The notes beneath the pieces were generated by a model. The model did not search any database. It had not been told where the DNA came from and was given only the letters and a program-made list of their open reading frames with translations. A stretch of DNA of 56,818 bases from Flavobacterium salilacus subsp. salilacus (GTDB lineage: Bacteria > Bacteroidota > Bacteroidia > Flavobacteriales > Flavobacteriaceae): positions 1 to 56,818 of the forward strand of contig NZ_SKBP01000014.1 in the NCBI RefSeq assembly GCF_004634195.1, in the 5' to 3' direction. Numbering within the stretch: the first letter of the stretch is position 1; every line of letters starts with the position of its first letter. Shown here in pieces: positions 9,313 to 17,677 of the stretch. The position numbers and the translations under genes are program-made.

Positions 9313-12129
9313 TTAGAAGTTGAAGTATAAGTTTACGAAAAAGTTTCTTCCGTAACCATAAAAGTATTTAGAACCGAAAGAGCGTGTAGGGCCTGCAAGG
9401 TCTTGACTAACCTGCCTGTAATTTGCATTCCTTGCTTGCTCAAATCCACCTGTTTTGTATGAAAAGTCAAACACGTTATTAATACTTGCAAAGAAACCTA
9501 TTGTTTTACCATAAGTTATTCTCCATGATTTACCACCTTTCAGGTTAATAAGAGTAGCAGGATCAAGCTTTTCTTGTTTTAGCAACTGTCTTGCTCCTTC
9601 TTCCGTTGCTTCCCCAAACGGGAAACCGTTAGGGTCTTCATTATTAATGAAAAAGTTATCGGTTCTTAACAACGGAGAGATATCTACATAGCTGTCTGCA
9701 AGGTAGTTTACACTTGCTGCAATCCACCAGTAGTGAGGATCTCTGTACTCAAGGTCAAAAGAGTAAGCCTGTTGCGGCATACCCGGTTGTTTGTAATCTT
9801 TCATAGTAGCACGCCCGAAATTAACAGTAGAACGTATATTATCTACATTTAGTTTAACGTTCGGGTTACTGTCATAAGTATATTGTCCGTAAGCGGCAAC
9901 AGCAGTGGCAGTAATGGTAGAGGTAAGTTTATACTCTATACCAAGTTCACCACCCATATTCACTCTGTCAAGACCGGTTACTGTTTCTGATACAAAAGCA
10001 TTTCCGTTTTCAGATATCTGAGTTCCTTCTTCAGTAAGTACGCCAAGCCCTTCTGTAAAGTAGAAACCTATATCGGTAGCATCAGTAATTTTAGAGTAAT
10101 ACCCTGTAATACGTGCTTTAAGATTTGGAGTTCTTATAATATAGCTTACATCACCACCCATAATTTTCTCGTTTTCAAGTCCTTGTACAAAGTTATTATT
10201 TAATCTTGCATTAGGAAAAGAATTTCTTAGTGTTGGCGCTTTGGTCATATACAAACCGTTAAAGTCAAGTATGTGACGACCTGTGATTTTATAGGTAAAA
10301 CCTCCTTTAAAACCAAAGTTGTTAAACTCTTTCTTTTCGCTTTTGCCAAAAGAGTTGTCAGCATAGTTACCGTTTCTGTAAAGCCCCTCTCTTTGATATT
10401 CCGATCTTGAGAAGTTTTGAGAAAGATAAAAATCAGCTTTACCGTAGGTAAATTTAAACTGTGTAAAGGCATCAATAACATCGGCAAACAAGTTGTAGTT
10501 ATAACCAAATGCATCATCTACACCCACCACCCTGTTAGGGTTGTTAAGGTCAGTTTGTCTTGCATCTCCAATAAGGAATGGATCGATATCAACATAACCG
10601 GTACCGCCAAGAAGGTCTAACAGGTTTTGATAGTTGTGCGATTTTAATTTTCTGTAAGTTATACCCGCATTCAGTATTATATTATCTGTAAGGTGCGAGT
10701 TCAATATACTGTTGGCAGTAAACATTTTGTCATCCGTTCTGTCTTCATAAAGTACTGCAAGGCTTTCTCCGTTTTCCTGATTGTCTTCATAAAGTTTGTC
10801 CCAGTCTATTTGCTTGTTGGCAAGAAAACTCTCTTTTGCAAGTTGTGCATTATACAGGTTTTCGGTATTGTTACCCACATATTCTGGCAGCCCGTTATCA
10901 GGAGCAGGAAAATTATGCTGAGTAGTATAAAAACTTGGTAAGTTTCTGTAGTAAGTAGGATCCGGGTTTCGGGTGTAGTTAAAATCCAGCCTGCTGTTAC
11001 CTATTTTACCAAACTGGTAAGCAATATTAGTATTAAGCGAAGTCTCATTGTTTATTTGCCAGTAGTGGCTAAGCATAAATATAGGCTCTTCCACATCTTT
11101 ATCGCGTGAGTTTCTTTTTTCACCATTTTGCCAACCCCAGTAGGAGTTGTATTTTTCACCCGCAAGGTCTATAACCTCTTGTGTGTTAGGCGAGCTTTTA
11201 CCTCGGCTGTTGTAGGCATAAATACTGGTAAAGTTAAGACTGTGGCTGTCGTTTATTTTCTTTTCAATACTGGCAAAGAAAGAGTTGGCATCATAATCAG
11301 TCCCTTCAAAATAACCCTCTGTAGCCCATCTTCTTGAAGCCGAAATAACATAAGCCCATCCTTCGGTGCTCATACCGGATGCGTGAGTAGCCATAGTTCT
11401 CCAGCTATAGTTAGTATTAGTACCCGAAAACGATATTCTGGTACCCGGTCTGAAAATAGAAGCTCTGGTATTAATTTCCTGAGTACCCAGCAGGCTCCCG
11501 AAAGCATAGTCCGAAGCATCAGAACCTATTGTAAATTCCTGATTTCTGGTAGCATCGTTAAGTCCGCCCCAGTTACTCCATTGCGGTCTGCCGTCATATA
11601 TTTTATCCATTGGCACACCGTTTATCATTGTTCTTCCGTACTCATTATCAAGCCCTCTGACTCTAAATCGTGCCTGACCGAAACTGTAGGCAGCAGCCTC
11701 CATAAATGCATCTCTCGATGCCTGTAGCAAACCTGCGGTACTTTCAGAACCTCCGTTATCATCGCCTAAATCATTTTCAGTAAGGGTAACAAGGCTTAGT
11801 TGTTGCTCTGTAGTGATATCATCCTCCAGCACAATTACACCCACATCAATCGTTTCTCCTTTTTTCACGTCAAGGTTAAGCGTTTTTACAGTAAAGCCCG
11901 TTGTGTTTATAGTCAATGTCAGGTTTCCTTCAGGAACGCTTTCAAAAATAAATACACCTTCTGCATTTGTCAACACTGTTTGGTTTGTGCCTTGCAAAGT
12001 TGCCGTAACATTTTGCAAAGGGTCTTGCGATTTAGAATCGACCACTGTACCTCTTACAGATGCAGCTTGTTGCGACCATGCAACCATCACCTGCATAACT
12101 ATTAAAAGGCTGAATACTAGTTTTTTCAT
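9313..12129 (-). CDS. TonB-dependent outer membrane receptor with carboxypeptidase-regulatory-like domain
   Basis: A 938-residue outer membrane barrel protein. The signal peptide ends at WSQQ. Residues about 24-100 form the CarboxypepD_reg-like beta-sandwich common in Bacteroidota receptors. A plug follows with FRVRGLDNEYGRTMINGVP, then a 22-strand-type barrel ending in an aromatic C-terminus (YFNF). It should import a ligand too large for porins, powered by TonB-ExbBD, none of which is encoded here. It heads an operon with the DUF5689 lipoprotein and is divergent from a secreted endonuclease/phosphatase-fold gene, which hints at uptake of nucleic acid or organic phosphate products. That substrate is inference. 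Confidence 0.9.
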   Translation of the reverse strand: MKKLVFSLLIVMQVMVAWSQQAASVRGTVVDSKSQDPLQNVTATLQGTNQTVLTNAEGVFIFESVPEGNLTLTINTTGFTVKTLNLDVKKGETIDVGVIVLEDDITTEQQLSLVTLTENDLGDDNGGSESTAGLLQASRDAFMEAAAYSFGQARFRVRGLDNEYGRTMINGVPMDKIYDGRPQWSNWGGLNDATRNQEFTIGSDASDYAFGSLLGTQEINTRASIFRPGTRISFSGTNTNYSWRTMATHASGMSTEGWAYVISASRRWATEGYFEGTDYDANSFFASIEKKINDSHSLNFTSIYAYNSRGKSSPNTQEVIDLAGEKYNSYWGWQNGEKRNSRDKDVEEPIFMLSHYWQINNETSLNTNIAYQFGKIGNSRLDFNYTRNPDPTYYRNLPSFYTTQHNFPAPDNGLPEYVGNNTENLYNAQLAKESFLANKQIDWDKLYEDNQENGESLAVLYEDRTDDKMFTANSILNSHLTDNIILNAGITYRKLKSHNYQNLLDLLGGTGYVDIDPFLIGDARQTDLNNPNRVVGVDDAFGYNYNLFADVIDAFTQFKFTYGKADFYLSQNFSRSEYQREGLYRNGNYADNSFGKSEKKEFNNFGFKGGFTYKITGRHILDFNGLYMTKAPTLRNSFPNARLNNNFVQGLENEKIMGGDVSYIIRTPNLKARITGYYSKITDATDIGFYFTEGLGVLTEEGTQISENGNAFVSETVTGLDRVNMGGELGIEYKLTSTITATAVAAYGQYTYDSNPNVKLNVDNIRSTVNFGRATMKDYKQPGMPQQAYSFDLEYRDPHYWWIAASVNYLADSYVDISPLLRTDNFFINNEDPNGFPFGEATEEGARQLLKQEKLDPATLINLKGGKSWRITYGKTIGFFASINNVFDFSYKTGGFEQARNANYRQVSQDLAGPTRSFGSKYFYGYGRNFFVNLYFNF

Positions 12130-12182
12130 AGATAGTTTAAATTATTTCCTTTTTTGTTAAGTTAAATATTTCTTAACGGGCG

Positions 12183-12190
12183 CAAATGTA
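12183..12190 (-). promoter_or_regulatory. Candidate -7 box of the TonB receptor operon
   Basis: TACATTTG on the minus strand matches TAnnTTTG exactly and sits about 53 nt before the receptor start codon, in the 138-bp divergent region shared with the endonuclease-fold gene. Confidence 0.45.
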
Positions 12191-12267
12191 AAGCATTTAA
12201 AAATAATAACTACTTTTGACCCCTACTTTGTTAGAAAATTTGACGTTAACTTAATATTTGTTACAGA

Positions 12268-13368
12268 ATGTTTAAAAAATCACTGGCTCTCTTTGTTGTA
12301 CTAATTTCAATTTTTAATGCCTTCGGACAGGAAAAAAAGTATAAAGTGCACACCATCGCTTTTTATAATTGTGAAAACCTTTTTGATACAACGAATGACC
12401 CTAAGATAAATGATGAAGAGTGGCTGCCAACAGGAGGACAGAGCTGGATACCGCAGAAGTACCAAAAAAAGCTGCAAAACCTCTCGAAAGTAATTTCGGA
12501 AATAGGTACAGGCAGCAACAACCCAAATTCGCCTACAATACTTGGCGTTTGTGAAGTAGAAAACAGACGCGTACTGGAAGACCTTGTAAAAGAACCCTCC
12601 ATTGCCGGAAAAGGCTATGGTATTATTCATTTTGACTCTCCTGACAAAAGGGGTATAGATGTTGGGCTACTGTACCAAAAACAATATTTTGTACCTACCA
12701 GCTATAAGAACATACCACTTATAATTTACAAGGATGACACCAAAGTAAAGACTAAGAAAAAAGAGGACGAAGAAAAAACGGATGATAAAACTGAAGCTGA
12801 CGATTCAGGAAGGGTATATACCCGCGACCAACTGTTAGTAACAGGCTTATTGGATGGAGAAGAAATCCACTTTATTGTAAACCACTGGCCATCACGTTCA
12901 GGAGGCGAAAAAAGAAGCAGCCCGTTCAGGGAGGCTGCCGCTGCGCTGAACAAAAAAATTATCGACTCGCTATACAGCATTAACCCTAATGCTAAAATTA
13001 TTACTATGGGCGACCTTAACGATGGTCCGTACAATAAAAGCGTGAAAAAAGTATTGGGAGCAAAAGCTGCTAAAGAAGATGTTGAAAAACAAGGGCTGTA
13101 TAACCCGATGGAAGAAATGTCTGAAAGAGGGATAGGAACACTGGCTTACCGCGATGCTTGGGATTTGTTTGACCAAATGATACTGTCAGAACCGTTAATA
13201 AGAAAAGATTACAGCAACTTTACCTTTTGGAAAGCAGGCGTTTTCAACAAGTCATACCTCATGCAGGATTCCGGGCAGTACAAAGGCTACCCAAAAAGAA
13301 ACTGGAACGGTGTGCCGGGCTATAGCGACCACTTTCCCGTATATCTTTATTTGATAAAAGAAATGTAA
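12268..13368 (+). CDS. Secreted endonuclease/exonuclease/phosphatase family protein
   Basis: A 366-residue metal-dependent phosphodiesterase of the EEP (DNase I-like) fold, exported by a signal peptide ending near FNAFGQ. Hallmark motifs occur in order: FYNCENLFD near the N-terminus, the metal-binding Glu in GVCEVEN, NHWPSRSGG, MGDLND, and the terminal YSDHFPVYLY with the catalytic Asp-His. A charged Lys/Glu/Asp insert lies near residues 150-180. It may be a nuclease or a phosphatase; fold members differ and the sequence does not decide. Divergence from the receptor and DUF5689 operon suggests it releases nucleotides or phosphate outside the membrane for that receptor. It ends before a strong hairpin terminator. 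Confidence 0.88.
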   Translation: MFKKSLALFVVLISIFNAFGQEKKYKVHTIAFYNCENLFDTTNDPKINDEEWLPTGGQSWIPQKYQKKLQNLSKVISEIGTGSNNPNSPTILGVCEVENRRVLEDLVKEPSIAGKGYGIIHFDSPDKRGIDVGLLYQKQYFVPTSYKNIPLIIYKDDTKVKTKKKEDEEKTDDKTEADDSGRVYTRDQLLVTGLLDGEEIHFIVNHWPSRSGGEKRSSPFREAAAALNKKIIDSLYSINPNAKIITMGDLNDGPYNKSVKKVLGAKAAKEDVEKQGLYNPMEEMSERGIGTLAYRDAWDLFDQMILSEPLIRKDYSNFTFWKAGVFNKSYLMQDSGQYKGYPKRNWNGVPGYSDHFPVYLYLIKEM

Positions 13369-13390
13369 AATCACACCCACTTTTATACAA

Positions 13391-13415
13391 AGGTTAGCTT
13401 CGGCTAACCTTTTTT
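13391..13415 (+). terminator. Intrinsic terminator after the EEP gene
   Basis: An 8-bp perfect stem AGGTTAGC with a stable TTCG tetraloop, followed by a run of T. It separates the EEP gene from the dioxygenase gene. Confidence 0.9.
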
Positions 13416-13454
13416 ATTTAGTACCTTTAGTACAAATTTTTAAAGCATATTATT

Positions 13455-13988
13455 ATGGCAATACTACCACCTTTTAACCTTAATAAATGGATAGAAGATA
13501 ACCGCCACTTATTAAAACCACCCGTAGGCAATAAAAACATATATCCCCTGTCCGACGATTATATTGTAATGATAGTGGCAGGACCCAATGCCCGAAAAGA
13601 TTATCATTATAACGAAACCGAAGAACTTTTTTACCAACTGGAAGGCACTATAAAAGTAGTAATACAAGAAGACGGCGAGCGTAAAGAAATGGAGCTTACC
13701 GCGGGCGACATGTACCTGCACCCGGCAAAAATACCGCACTCGCCAGTTAGAGGAGAAAATTCTATAGGGCTGGTGGTAGAAAGGGTAAGAGCCGGAAGAG
13801 GCTTTACCGATGGGTTGCTGTGGCATTGCGAAAACTGCAACCACAAGCTGCACGAAGTATATTTTGAACTGCACGATATAGAAAAAGACTTCCTGCCCCA
13901 TTTTGAGCATTTTTATAACTCCGAAAAATTGCGTACCTGCGGTAATTGCGGTACAGTTATGGGAACAGATCCTCGATTTGTAAAATAG
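13455..13988 (+). CDS. nbaC: 3-hydroxyanthranilate 3,4-dioxygenase
   Basis: Opens the ring of 3-hydroxyanthranilate to 2-amino-3-carboxymuconate semialdehyde in tryptophan (kynurenine) catabolism or quinolinate/NAD synthesis; a cytoplasmic cupin enzyme. At 177 residues it matches the bacterial form. The Fe(II) ligands His51, Glu57 and His95, the substrate-binding Arg47 and Arg99, and a Glu at 109 are all in place. The C-terminal rubredoxin-like metal site is complete (Cys125/Cys128 and Cys162/Cys165). No other kynurenine-pathway gene is in the window. The next gene is 143 bp away with its own promoter-like box, so co-transcription is uncertain. Confidence 0.95.
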   Translation: MAILPPFNLNKWIEDNRHLLKPPVGNKNIYPLSDDYIVMIVAGPNARKDYHYNETEELFYQLEGTIKVVIQEDGERKEMELTAGDMYLHPAKIPHSPVRGENSIGLVVERVRAGRGFTDGLLWHCENCNHKLHEVYFELHDIEKDFLPHFEHFYNSEKLRTCGNCGTVMGTDPRFVK

Positions 13989-14088
13989 AAGAATAACAAA
14001 CCTCTTTGTTTTTTGCCACAATTACTGCGAAATAATTATTTCCTAACATACACAGGCATATTAAATTATCAAAAAAGCAAAAAAGGAT

Positions 14089-14096
14089 TATATTTG
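14089..14096 (+). promoter_or_regulatory. Candidate -7 box of the aldehyde dehydrogenase gene
   Basis: TATATTTG matches the TAnnTTTG consensus, 35 nt before the ATG. It suggests the dehydrogenase has its own promoter, not only read-through from the dioxygenase. Confidence 0.4.
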
Positions 14097-14131
14097 TAAA
14101 ATATAACATTAAACAGCATAAAAGTTAAAAT

Positions 14132-15679
14132 ATGGCAACATTAACTGATCAATTTGGTATTCAGGAAGCCCTTTCTAAACTGGGCATACAAGAAATAAAC
14201 AAAGGCACATCTACCGGAAGCAACAATTTTGCCAATGGTGAAATAATAGAATCATACTCACCGGTTGATGGTACGCTTATCGCGAAAGTACAAGCCTCTA
14301 CCGAAGCAGATTATGAGGCAGCTATGGAAAAAGCAGCCGAAGCATTTAAAAGCTGGAGGCTTGTGCCTGCACCAAAAAGAGGCGAAATAGTACGCCAGAT
14401 GGGCGATGAACTTCGCAAATATAAAGAACCGCTGGGGCAGCTTGTTTCATACGAAATGGGTAAAAGCCTGCAGGAAGGTCTTGGTGAAGTACAGGAAATG
14501 ATAGACATCTGCGACTTTGCCGTAGGGCTTTCACGTCAGTTATACGGGCTTACCATGCACAGCGAACGCCCCATGCACCGTATGTACGAGCAGTACCATC
14601 CGGTAGGTATCGTAGGTATCATCTCGGCATTCAACTTTCCGGTAGCGGTATGGAGCTGGAACGCAATGCTGGCTTGGGTGTGTGGCGATGTTTGCGTTTG
14701 GAAACCAAGCGAAAAAACACCATTGTGCGGTATAGCATGCCAAAACATTATACAAACCGTATTAGAAAGAAACAATATACCCGAAGGCGTTAGCTGCCTG
14801 ATAAACGGCAGGGATAACGGCGACCGTATGAACAACGATAAACGCATGCCACTGGTATCGTTTACAGGTTCTACACGCGTAGGGCGTCACGTATCTAAAA
14901 CCGTTGCCGAGCGTTTTGGTAACACTATCCTTGAGCTTGGCGGTAACAATGCCATTATCGTATCAGAACATGCCGACCTTAGTATGGTATTGGTAGGTGC
15001 GGTGTTTGGCGCGGTAGGTACGGCAGGACAGCGTTGTACTACTACCAGAAGACTTATTGTACACGAAAGCATGTATGATAAAACTATCGAGGTGCTTAAA
15101 AACGCCTATGGTCAGCTAAAAACAGGAAACCCACTGGACAGCAACAACCACGTAGGGCCGCTTATTGATAAAGATGCTGTAAACAACTACCTGAACGCTA
15201 TAGAGAAAGCTAAAGCAGAAGGCGGTAAAGTAATTGTAGAAGGCGGTGTTATGCAGGGCGAAGGCTACGAAAGCGGATGCTACGTTAAGCCATGTATTAT
15301 AGAAGCAGAAAACAACTTCGAGATAGTACAACACGAAACATTTGCACCGGTACTTTATGTAATGAAGTACAGCAACCTCGAAGAGGCTATCGCGATGCAG
15401 AACGATGTACCGCAAGGGCTTTCATCGTCGATATTTACCAACAATATGCGTGAGATGGAGTTATTCCTTTCGCATGCCGGTTCTGACTGTGGAATTGCCA
15501 ATGTAAACATCGGTACATCGGGTGCCGAAATTGGCGGTGCTTTTGGTGGCGAGAAAGAAACAGGCGGTGGTCGCGAAAGTGGTTCAGATGCTTGGAAAGC
15601 CTATATGAGAAGACAAACCAATACGATTAACTACGGTACTCAGTTACCATTGGCACAAGGTATCAGCTTTGATTTGTAA
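14132..15679 (+). CDS. amaB: ALDH7-type aldehyde dehydrogenase (probable L-piperidine-6-carboxylate dehydrogenase)
   Basis: NAD-dependent oxidation of alpha-aminoadipic semialdehyde (piperideine-6-carboxylate) to alpha-aminoadipate in lysine breakdown is the usual ALDH7 role. The 515-residue protein has catalytic Cys302 in GQRCTTTRR, Glu268 in ELGGNN, Asn168 in SAFNFP and Lys191 in KPSEKTP. GQRCTTTRR and the ELGGNNA variant are typical of family 7. It follows a kynurenine-pathway enzyme, but 2-aminomuconate semialdehyde dehydrogenases belong to another ALDH family, so a direct pathway link is doubtful. A terminator follows. The gene symbol rests on subfamily likeness only. Confidence 0.88.
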   Translation: MATLTDQFGIQEALSKLGIQEINKGTSTGSNNFANGEIIESYSPVDGTLIAKVQASTEADYEAAMEKAAEAFKSWRLVPAPKRGEIVRQMGDELRKYKEPLGQLVSYEMGKSLQEGLGEVQEMIDICDFAVGLSRQLYGLTMHSERPMHRMYEQYHPVGIVGIISAFNFPVAVWSWNAMLAWVCGDVCVWKPSEKTPLCGIACQNIIQTVLERNNIPEGVSCLINGRDNGDRMNNDKRMPLVSFTGSTRVGRHVSKTVAERFGNTILELGGNNAIIVSEHADLSMVLVGAVFGAVGTAGQRCTTTRRLIVHESMYDKTIEVLKNAYGQLKTGNPLDSNNHVGPLIDKDAVNNYLNAIEKAKAEGGKVIVEGGVMQGEGYESGCYVKPCIIEAENNFEIVQHETFAPVLYVMKYSNLEEAIAMQNDVPQGLSSSIFTNNMREMELFLSHAGSDCGIANVNIGTSGAEIGGAFGGEKETGGGRESGSDAWKAYMRRQTNTINYGTQLPLAQGISFDL

Positions 15680-15711
15680 TCATTATCTTTAAATTATAAA
15701 GTGTTTATAGT

Positions 15712-15743
15712 AAAACCGCTTCAGGAAATTGGAGCGGTTTTTT
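15712..15743 (+). terminator. Intrinsic terminator after the aldehyde dehydrogenase
   Basis: AAAACCGCT pairs with AGCGGTTTT across a 12-nt loop, followed by a T tract. Confidence 0.85.
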
Positions 15744-15826
15744 GTTTTGAAAAAGCTCTCGTTCTCTATTAAAAAGTAAAAAAGTACGTGTAGAAGTGCT
15801 TTAACATTAAATTAATTGGTTTTTTG

Positions 15827-15834
15827 TATATTCG
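15827..15834 (+). promoter_or_regulatory. Candidate -7 box of the DUF2335 cassette
   Basis: TATATTCG is one base off TAnnTTTG. It lies about 90 nt before the first small gene, after the upstream terminator, so the cassette can be a separate transcription unit. Weak evidence. Confidence 0.3.
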
Positions 15835-15922
15835 CAGACAATTTTTTGTATATTGTTATATAATATTAATACATGTTTTTAGTTATTTAATGTGTTGAAG
15901 AATATTTGTAAACAAAATTATC

Positions 15923-16165
15923 ATGGAAAAAGTAAAGGTTAAATTAGAAACAGGATTTCTTTATTCAAAATGCAGTTTTCTTAGGGGAATTGGTTCGGTT
16001 TTCAATTTGCCTGGAAATTATTATGATTTTGATTATTCCGATACAGAAAATGAGGCAGATAAAAAAGCTCTTTACTCTGATTGGGAAAATGTTGGAGCGG
16101 ATATAAAAACTGCTCGTGAAAAATTTGAGAAGCAACATAAAGATGAACTTTGTTTTAATAAATAA
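15923..16165 (+). CDS. Small hypothetical protein, first gene of a DUF2335 cassette
   Basis: An 80-residue soluble protein I do not recognise. It has no signal peptide or membrane segment. The C-terminal half is charged and helical-looking (DIKTAREKFEKQHKDE), and the middle is acidic and aromatic (YYDFDYSDTENEADKK). Reality is supported by a good start context and a 3-nt gap to the next gene, which implies translational linkage. The DNA is AT-richer than the neighbouring metabolic genes, and the pair sits between a terminator and the egt operon, as a transferred cassette might. A role as partner or antidote of the membrane protein is only a guess. Confidence 0.7.
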   Translation: MEKVKVKLETGFLYSKCSFLRGIGSVFNLPGNYYDFDYSDTENEADKKALYSDWENVGADIKTAREKFEKQHKDELCFNK

Positions 16166-16168
16166 ATT

Positions 16169-16699
16169 ATGGCAAAGGAACATTCTGAAAAGCAGCTAAA
16201 GCCAGACAATGCAAGCGATAAATTGGAAATTTCTGATATAGAGCAAGAAATTACGGCTGTTAACCCGAATTTATTCCAAGGTATAAATCCTAAAAAGAAG
16301 GCAGAAATACTTCAGACTATTAATAAAGCAGTAAGTATAACTGCAAAACATCATTCTGGTCCTCTTCCTGATTCAGAAACGATGATAGAATATAATTCTG
16401 TAATTCCGAATGGAGCAGATAGGATTATGATTATGGCAGAAAAGCAACAGGATCACCGAATAAGTATGGAGAATAAAGTGGTGGGACATCAATTGAAAGA
16501 GAGTTCTAGAGGTCAGCTATTTGGTTTCATTTTGTCTATTATTTCACTATTGGTGTCAGGAATACTCGCTTATACAGGACATGAAACTACAGGTGGGATT
16601 ATAGGAGGAGCTACTATTATAAGCCTTGCAGGTATTTTTGTTTTAGGAAGATTTAAAAGCGATAGGAAAAAGAAATACAAAGACACTAATGAAGATTAA
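16169..16699 (+). CDS. DUF2335 family predicted membrane protein
   Basis: A 176-residue protein with the DUF2335 pattern: HHSGPLP (61-67), YNSVIPNGADRIM, then EKQQDHR before two membrane segments (about 116-134 and 141-160) and a basic tail. The N-terminal hundred residues are charged and probably cytoplasmic. The function of DUF2335 is not known to me. It is the second gene of an AT-rich pair and ends 12 bp from the convergent egtD with no obvious terminator between. Two C-terminal helices after a soluble helical region would also suit a membrane-active effector, but nothing in the sequence proves that. Confidence 0.8.
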   Translation: MAKEHSEKQLKPDNASDKLEISDIEQEITAVNPNLFQGINPKKKAEILQTINKAVSITAKHHSGPLPDSETMIEYNSVIPNGADRIMIMAEKQQDHRISMENKVVGHQLKESSRGQLFGFILSIISLLVSGILAYTGHETTGGIIGGATIISLAGIFVLGRFKSDRKKKYKDTNED

Positions 16700-16711
16700 T
16701 GTCTTTTTTGT

Positions 16712-17677
16712 CTACTTCACCCAAAGGCTGTCGGTAAAATAATGCTTACAATCCATAAAGTTATGAGCTACACTAAAGCCAACTTCTTCTGCAAGCATAT
16801 TTATTTCGTCAAAGCTGTATTTTTTAGAAAGCTCTGTCCATATCAACTCATCCCTTTCAAAATAAAAAGCAGTATCTAATACCTTACTGTAAACAGTTTG
16901 TTTTTTAAGGCTTATCAGGAAACTGTTTACCTGACCGTTTTTTGGGCTGTAATTACTGTAAAAATCAAACTGGTCGAGTTTAATATCAGCATCCAGCTCC
17001 TCGTTTATCCTGCTCAGCAGGTTCATGTTAAAGGCTTTGGTAATACCGTGCGGGTCGTCATACGCTTTTTGTATCACGCGCGGGTTCTTTTTCAAGTCCA
17101 TACCCATAAGCAGCATATCGCCTTTTTTCATCCCGGCGTTAAACTTTTTCAGTAAATCCGTTGCCTCATCATGCGGGTAGTTACCAATGTTACCACCCAA
17201 AAACAGGAAAAGGTTGGGCGTACTGCTTTTGGTAAGCTCATCCAGTACCTCAAAGTAATCTCCCGTTTTGGGTTGCATAGTAATATTTGGTAATGCCTCA
17301 ATAATATTTTTTTCGAGTGCATCTATCGCTTCCTGCGAAATATCAATGGGCATATAAATAAAGTGTGCACCCATATCCATAAAAGTACCCAATAGCTGCT
17401 TGGTTTTCATACCGTCGCCACTGCCAAACTCTACAATATTGAATTTACCTTTATAAGGCAGTTTATCAAGTATATCCCCCGATTGTTGGGAGAGTATTTC
17501 AAACTCGCAGTCGGTAGGGTAGTATTCGGGCATTTTCATGATTTGCATAAAAATACGACTGCCGTTATCATCATAAAAATATTTAGACGACAGGTGTTTG
17601 TTTTTGGCGGTAAGCCCCTCCTTTACATCTGCTGCAAAAGAAGTTATTGTTGATTTTGTCTTATCGGTTGTTTCCAT
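16712..17677 (-). CDS. egtD: L-histidine N(alpha)-methyltransferase EgtD
   Basis: Trimethylates histidine to hercynine with S-adenosylmethionine, the first step of ergothioneine synthesis; cytoplasmic. The 321-residue protein has the SAM-binding EFGSGDGMKTKQLL motif near residue 84 and a family-typical N-terminus (SSKYFYDDNGSRIF). GGNIGNYP and MGMDLKKNP are also EgtD features. Its ATG shares a base with the stop codon of egtB (TAATG), so the pair is translationally coupled. It converges on the DUF2335 cassette. Confidence 0.95.
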   Translation of the reverse strand: METTDKTKSTITSFAADVKEGLTAKNKHLSSKYFYDDNGSRIFMQIMKMPEYYPTDCEFEILSQQSGDILDKLPYKGKFNIVEFGSGDGMKTKQLLGTFMDMGAHFIYMPIDISQEAIDALEKNIIEALPNITMQPKTGDYFEVLDELTKSSTPNLFLFLGGNIGNYPHDEATDLLKKFNAGMKKGDMLLMGMDLKKNPRVIQKAYDDPHGITKAFNMNLLSRINEELDADIKLDQFDFYSNYSPKNGQVNSFLISLKKQTVYSKVLDTAFYFERDELIWTELSKKYSFDEINMLAEEVGFSVAHNFMDCKHYFTDSLWVK

